Shown: piece after piece, positions 59,897-64,000 of the stretch
How positions within the stretch are numbered: position 1 is the first letter of the stretch
Layout of the letters: the number at the start of each line of letters is the position of its first letter
Source: Haloplanus sp. XH21
Lineage (GTDB): Archaea > Halobacteriota > Halobacteria > Halobacteriales > Haloferacaceae
Assembly (NCBI RefSeq): GCF_023276355.1
Contig: NZ_JALLPL010000001.1
Location: 1,488,001 to 1,552,000, forward strand
Direction of reading: 5' to 3'
DNA length: 64,000 nt
Notes under the pieces: generated by a model
What the model saw: only the letters and a program-made list of their open reading frames with translations
The model's database searches: none
Told to the model about the DNA's origin: nothing
Made by a program: the position numbers and the translations under genes

Positions 59897-61135
59897 TTAC
59901 TGTTCCTGGGTCGGCGCGAGTTCGTCGAGGTCGACGGATTTCTCGAGGAGCACGTCCTTCTGATCCGCGACGACGCGTTCCTGTTCCATCAGTTGCTTGT
60001 AGGCGCTCTGGGGCGACAGATCGCCGATGAGGACGCCACCGACGATTTTGCCGTCCTTGAACGCCAGCCGCCGCCACTCGGTGTCCGAGTACTTGCGTTC
60101 GCATTCGTCGTCGCCGAGGGTCGGGTGGCCAAAGGAGAGGAAGGGGAAGTCGAAGTGGGTGATGGAGTACGAGGAGACGAAGCGGAAGGCCTCGGACTCG
60201 TCTTCGAGCATGTTCTTCGCCGCGATGGTGCCCTGGGCCTTGGCGCTGTCCCACGACCCGTTCTGGGTCCGTTCGCCGATGATGGTGTCGTAGTAGCGGG
60301 TGATGTCGCCCGCCGCGTAGATGTCGTCGACGTTCGTCCGCATGTACTCGTCGACGAAGATGCCGCCGTCGCGTTCGACGCCCGTCCCCTGGAGGAACTC
60401 GGTGTTGTACGTCAGGCCGATGGCGATGCCGACGAAGTCGCCGTCGTAGCGGTCGCCGTTGGGGTCGACGGCCGCAGTGACGTGGCCGCCGTCGTCGGTT
60501 TCGAAGTGGTCGACGCCACTCTGGAAGACGGGTTCGACGCCGCGTTCGCGCATGGCGTCGTGGAGGATTTCGGCGCCCTCCGTCGAGAGCGCGTAGCGCC
60601 ACCAGCAGTCGCCACGCATCAGGTAGTGGGCGTCAACGTCCTGCTCGCCACAGATGGCCGCGAGGTCGATGCCCAGCAGGCCCGCGCCGACGACGATTCC
60701 CGTCTCCGCCTCTTCGGCGTGTTCGCGGATCGCTCGGGCGTCCTGAAACGTCCAGAAGTGGTGGATGCCGTCGGCGTCGCTGTTGTCGACCGGCAGCTGT
60801 GTCGGCGTCCCGCCCGTGGCGATGAGGAGGTTGTCGTAGTCGATGGTGTCGCCCTCGTGGGTCCGGAGGCGGTGGGCGTCGGGGTCGATATCCGTAATCA
60901 GCGTGTTGAGTCGCAGATCGATGTCACGGTCCTCGTACCACGACGGCTCGTGGATGGACACCGGCATCTCGGGGAGTTTCCCCTTGGCAAACTCCTTGAT
61001 GAGGATGCGGTTATAGAGCGCTTCCCCCTCGTCCGTGATGACGGTGATCTCGGCGTCCGGCGACTCGTCGCGCAACGTCTCGGCGGCGGAGCTCCCGGCG
61101 ATCCCGTCGCCGATGATTACATACGACTTGGTCAT
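59897..61135 (-). CDS. NAD(P)/FAD-dependent oxidoreductase (NirB/rubredoxin-reductase-like)
   Basis: The 412-residue protein has a FAD Rossmann loop (MTKSYVIIGDGIAGSSAAET), a second NAD(P) loop (GIVVGAGLLGIDLAAICGE near 143-161), and the FAD-closing motif VDDIYAAGDITRYYD. LATGGTP-like LLIATGGTPTQLP is also typical. It belongs to the pyridine-nucleotide-disulfide oxidoreductase fold without the redox disulfide, as in ferredoxin/rubredoxin or nitrite reductase FAD subunits. The partner is unknown. It is divergent from the DUF6149-like gene. Confidence 0.85.
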   Translation of the reverse strand: MTKSYVIIGDGIAGSSAAETLRDESPDAEITVITDEGEALYNRILIKEFAKGKLPEMPVSIHEPSWYEDRDIDLRLNTLITDIDPDAHRLRTHEGDTIDYDNLLIATGGTPTQLPVDNSDADGIHHFWTFQDARAIREHAEEAETGIVVGAGLLGIDLAAICGEQDVDAHYLMRGDCWWRYALSTEGAEILHDAMRERGVEPVFQSGVDHFETDDGGHVTAAVDPNGDRYDGDFVGIAIGLTYNTEFLQGTGVERDGGIFVDEYMRTNVDDIYAAGDITRYYDTIIGERTQNGSWDSAKAQGTIAAKNMLEDESEAFRFVSSYSITHFDFPFLSFGHPTLGDDECERKYSDTEWRRLAFKDGKIVGGVLIGDLSPQSAYKQLMEQERVVADQKDVLLEKSVDLDELAPTQEQ

Positions 61136-61245
61136 ACGCCGACGTTTGGGGGGACGGGTTAATGTCGATTGCTATCCGCGAAATTCGCCTCAATCGGAGT
61201 CGGAGAGCCGCTGGGTTGAAGGCCCAACGACCCCAACCCACGCCG

Positions 61246-61821
61246 ATGAAACTCCGCCAGAACGTCCGACACTTCGCCGCCAAACAGGCGCTCACGATGC
61301 CCGTCGTCGGCGACATGGTGCGCGAGAAACTCGTCGACCTACACGTCGATGTCTTCGGCGAGAAAGCCGCCGAGGGCCATCGGGAAGAGCGGGAAGCCCA
61401 CCTCGAGGCCTTCTTCGACCGTACCTTCGACACCTACGTGGACGCCCTCGACGCGGGCTACTCCGAGGCCGAGGCCCGCGAAATCACGCATATCCAGGGC
61501 AACTTCGAGTTCTACAACCACGGCTGGACCGAGATGATGGAGTTCCCGGCCGACGAACTACAGGCCCACTACGACCGCTACAGCGACTTCTTCGAGCGCC
61601 ACGGCATCACCATCGCCGACCCCCTCGGCGAGTACGGCGGGGACCTGCCCGAGGCGCCGTCGACGCCCGAACGCCTCGACGACCCCGAACACCCACACGC
61701 CGAGGGCGGGTTCGCCGATGACGTCTACGTCGAGGACGGCGAGGGCAACCTCGTCGTCGGCGGCGCGGACGAACCCGCCGATGTCGACGTGACGGCCGCG
61801 CCCGGCGTCGACGAGAAGTGA
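61246..61821 (+). CDS. Haloarchaeal conserved protein (DUF6149-like)
   Basis: The 191-residue protein starts MKLRQNVRHFAAKQALTMPV, has a helical middle (REEREAHLEAFFDRTFDTYV, NFEFYNHGWTEMMEFPAD) and an acidic C-terminus. It fits a haloarchaeal family of unknown function; the DUF number is from memory. The frame reaches to 61162, but similarity to an ordinary protein begins at the ATG at 61246. It is convergent with the next oxidoreductase, whose stop is 3 bases away. Confidence 0.65.
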   Translation: MKLRQNVRHFAAKQALTMPVVGDMVREKLVDLHVDVFGEKAAEGHREEREAHLEAFFDRTFDTYVDALDAGYSEAEAREITHIQGNFEFYNHGWTEMMEFPADELQAHYDRYSDFFERHGITIADPLGEYGGDLPEAPSTPERLDDPEHPHAEGGFADDVYVEDGEGNLVVGGADEPADVDVTAAPGVDEK

Positions 61822-61824
61822 CGG

Positions 61825-63135
61825 TTACTCGTCGGCGATGCGGTCCGCACACTCGAATCCCGCGACGACGCCGCCGTTGAGGCTCCGCTCGGGGTACTGC
61901 GCGCGACTCGCCATCCCCGCGTAGTAGACGCCGTCGGCGACGGCTTCGCCCAGGTCGTACGGCACGATCAGGTCGAGATACCCCCGTTCGTAGACGGGTG
62001 CCGCACGCGGATTTCGCGCGACGCGGAACTCGCTGACGCTCGCCCGAGCGAAGTCCGGGAACATCTCTTCGACGTGGCCGAGCCACGTCTCTCGCAGTTC
62101 CTCGTCGTCCATCTGCCAGACGGCCTCGGACTCGTCCTGGACGTAACTGGCGATGTAGAGCAGGTGGTCGCCGCCGTAGCGCTCGGTCGGGACGAAGTTC
62201 GTGTGCTCGATGAGCGCGCCGAAGGGCGCGTCGTGGGCGATGTTGAGCCAGTACGTGTCGGTGAGCGACTCGTCCATCGTCACGACGGCACACACCGCGC
62301 CCTGGAAGTCGATGTCGCAGGCGTAGCCCGTCAGGGATTCGAGCACGTTCGGCATCGTCGCGACGACGACGCCGTCGGTCGACTGGATCTCGGCCCGCTC
62401 GTCCGTCTCGACGGTGACCGATTCGACCTGTCCGTCGGCCGTCGCGATGTCCGTCGCCCGCGCGCCGGTGACGATGTTCTCGCGACCCACCGCGTCGACG
62501 AGGGCGTCGATCAGGACCGCGAACCCGCCCTCGAAGTAGCCGAGGATCTCGCCCCGCCGCAGGTCGCGTTCGCCGCGGAACTTGATGCGCCCGAGCAGCC
62601 ACGCCGCGCTCACGTCGTCCTTGCGGTCGCCGAACTTGGCGTCCAGCAGGGGTTCGAAGAAGTTCTCGTAGACGCCGCGCGTGGTGTGTTCGAGCAGGAA
62701 CTGTTTGATCGGGACGCCCTCGAAGTCCGCCAGGTCGTCGTAGGTGTCGAACCGCGGAACCCCGCCCCGAACGTCGATTTCGAGGGTCAACAGTCCGAGG
62801 CGGAGGGTGTCGTAGAGGCTGAGATGCGGGTAGGCCGCGATCTGTGGCAGAGTGTCCAGTGGATGGACGACGCCGTCGACGTAGTAGGCGTTCTTGCCGA
62901 CCAACCACTCCACCCGGTCGCCGAGGCCGAGGTCCGTCGCGAGGTCGACGATGGTCTCCTCGGACTTCGAGAGGTGGTGGTAGAACTTCTCGACGTCGTC
63001 GCCGGCCGTGGCGTAGGTGGCCGCCAGACCGCCGAGGTCGTCGCTCGCCTCCAGCACCGTCGCTTCGTAGCCGTGCTGCTGGAGTCGGTAGGCGGCGGCC
63101 AGGCCCGCGATGCCCCCGCCGACGACGTGAATCAT
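61825..63135 (-). CDS. NAD(P)/FAD-dependent amine-oxidase-like oxidoreductase
   Basis: The 436-residue protein starts MIHVVGGGIAGLAAAYRLQQ with the FAD dinucleotide-binding loop. It continues with VLEASDDLGGLAAT, VDGVVHPLDTLPQIA and near the C-terminus GVYYAGMASRAQYPERSLNG. This is the protoporphyrinogen oxidase / UDP-galactopyranose mutase-like amine oxidase superfamily. The YPERSLNGGVVAG ending is the FAD-closing segment. The substrate is unknown, and a role in heme, carotenoid or glycan metabolism cannot be chosen from sequence alone. Confidence 0.82.
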   Translation of the reverse strand: MIHVVGGGIAGLAAAYRLQQHGYEATVLEASDDLGGLAATYATAGDDVEKFYHHLSKSEETIVDLATDLGLGDRVEWLVGKNAYYVDGVVHPLDTLPQIAAYPHLSLYDTLRLGLLTLEIDVRGGVPRFDTYDDLADFEGVPIKQFLLEHTTRGVYENFFEPLLDAKFGDRKDDVSAAWLLGRIKFRGERDLRRGEILGYFEGGFAVLIDALVDAVGRENIVTGARATDIATADGQVESVTVETDERAEIQSTDGVVVATMPNVLESLTGYACDIDFQGAVCAVVTMDESLTDTYWLNIAHDAPFGALIEHTNFVPTERYGGDHLLYIASYVQDESEAVWQMDDEELRETWLGHVEEMFPDFARASVSEFRVARNPRAAPVYERGYLDLIVPYDLGEAVADGVYYAGMASRAQYPERSLNGGVVAGFECADRIADE

Positions 63136-63243
63136 ACGCGTTCTCCGACGGGTACGGGTAAGTGGATTGTGGATCGGCAGCCGGTCGCAGGTTACTACGC
63201 CTGATAACTGGTTACGAACTGGTATATGGACCGATGCTGATCC

Positions 63244-63852
63244 ATGCGCATGGAGATGGATCGGCGGGGGGTTCTCACCGGGCTTGCGGCGAGCAGCGTC
63301 CTTCCGCTCGCGGGCTGTACGGGTGACTCGACATCGGCCGACGACGGCGGCGGGGAGCCCACCCCGGACGAGATGTCAGAGACGCCGGTCGGCGCCAGCG
63401 CGCGCCCGCAACACGACCTCGGCGACCCGTTCACCGTCGGGACGGGCGTGCGGTCGATCCGCTACGTCGTCGAGACCGTCAGTGTGGCCGAACGGATCGG
63501 CACCGAATCGTTCACGACCACCGCGGACGGGCTGTTTCTCGTCGTCGGTCTCACGATGGAGAACGTGGGCGACGAATCCATCGACATCACGTCCCGGCAC
63601 CTCCAGGTGGTCGACAGTCAGGGCCGGACGTTCGACGCCGACGACGAGGCGACCACGTATCTCAGCCAGGACGCGCGGTTCGGGACGGAAGGCATCACGT
63701 TCGAACAGCTCCAGCCAGGGCTCCGACAGACCAGAGCGGTCGCGTTCGACATCGTCTCCGAGGAGTCGTACGCGTTCAAGGTGTCGCCGGCAGGAATCTT
63801 CTCGGACGCGGTTCCGCACTACGTGGCGCTTGGAACCGTCCCGGAGCCGTAG
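63244..63852 (+). CDS. Tat lipoprotein with DUF4352-type domain
   Basis: The 202-residue protein has an N-terminal signal (MEMDRRGVLTGLAASSVLPL) with lipobox LAGC, followed by an acidic linker and an immunoglobulin-like domain (FLVVGLTMENVGDESIDITS, TYLSQDARF, QPGLRQTRAVAFDI). This matches DUF4352 (telomeric repeat-binding factor 2-like) lipoproteins widespread in archaea and Gram-positive bacteria. It is likely anchored outside the cell. The stop is six bases before a palindromic element. The start could be the ATG at 63244 or 63250. Confidence 0.82.
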   Translation: MRMEMDRRGVLTGLAASSVLPLAGCTGDSTSADDGGGEPTPDEMSETPVGASARPQHDLGDPFTVGTGVRSIRYVVETVSVAERIGTESFTTTADGLFLVVGLTMENVGDESIDITSRHLQVVDSQGRTFDADDEATTYLSQDARFGTEGITFEQLQPGLRQTRAVAFDIVSEESYAFKVSPAGIFSDAVPHYVALGTVPEP

Positions 63853-63858
63853 CTGTCG

Positions 63859-63936
63859 TACGGTTTTACTGGAAGTCAGGACCGGGGGTTCGGCGGACCG
63901 TCTCGGCGAACCACGGAATACAGTTCCATCGATCCG
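63859..63936. repeat. Stop-codon-adjacent palindromic element, copy 4
   Basis: Six bases after the lipoprotein stop, tacggttttactggaagtca and gggttcggcg at the left are partly complementary to cggcgaacc, acagttccatcgatccg at the right. It is the most diverged copy. The rest of the window (63937-64000) shows nothing recognisable. Confidence 0.5.
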
Positions 63937-64000
63937 CTTCAGGTCCAGGGGACGGACCGCGACTGCAGTTCGCCCGCTAGCGATCGCCGCATCGCGTCGG

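Overview
The window is a stretch of haloarchaeal (class Halobacteria) chromosome. The evidence is strong GC bias in wobble positions, acidic proteins, archaeal ribosomal protein and RNA polymerase genes (L11, L1, L10/P0, L12/P1, L21e, Rpb4, aEF1B), Tat-type lipoproteins, TATA boxes close to start codons, an archaeal A1-U72 initiator tRNA, and families largely confined to haloarchaea.

Layout. 1-6.0 kb: purF 3' end, DoxX-like membrane protein, HerA-like ATPase, M42 peptidase, L11 and a LarA-like protein. 6.0-6.6 kb: a decayed HicA/HicB toxin-antitoxin pair. 6.6-11.7 kb: an old-yellow-enzyme, and a molybdate/tungstate ABC transporter (modABC) divergent from a ModE-like regulator, with a palindrome lying in the shared promoter. 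11.7-13.8 kb: the L1-L10-L12 operon with a hairpin in its leader. 13.9-24.5 kb: a TctA-like transporter gene split by a 9.4-kb integrated element flanked by perfect 52-bp direct repeats. The element carries an integrase, a replication-initiator-like gene interrupted by an IS5-type insertion sequence with an 8-bp target duplication, a minus-strand cluster of small genes ending in a possible virion/tail protein, and an Abi-like gene. 24.6-25.8 kb: zinc-finger protein, aEF1B, L21e, Rpb4. 25.9-30.9 kb: rhomboid protease, methyltransferase, nuclease lipoprotein, argS.

31-36.4 kb: two minus-strand tRNA-Arg genes (CCG and CCT) bracket one giant adenine methyltransferase resembling PglX of BREX systems, with no other BREX gene in view; both tRNAs have copies of their 3' ends beside them. 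36.5-46.7 kb: redox, stress and signalling genes (HiPIP, three Usp proteins, HTH regulators, ZIP transporter, ABC exporter, DJ-1 family, several zinc-ribbon microproteins) and initiator tRNA-Met. 47.0-51.8 kb: a lower-GC island beside tRNA-Ile that encodes a single-chain (type IIG-like) restriction-modification enzyme followed 10 nt later by a divergent TATA-binding-protein homologue. This is the most unusual pairing in the window. 51.9-64 kb: FxsA, a thioredoxin-domain protein, TrmB regulator, MptA GTP cyclohydrolase, a three-gene NAD(P) transhydrogenase operon preceded by a 26-codon upstream ORF, two FAD oxidoreductases and a lipoprotein.

A palindromic element of about 80 bp occurs four times (near 295, 25753, 31574 and 63859), each time touching or within a few bases of a stop codon. 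No rRNA gene or CRISPR array was seen. All functional calls rest on reading the sequence and family knowledge; no database search was run.
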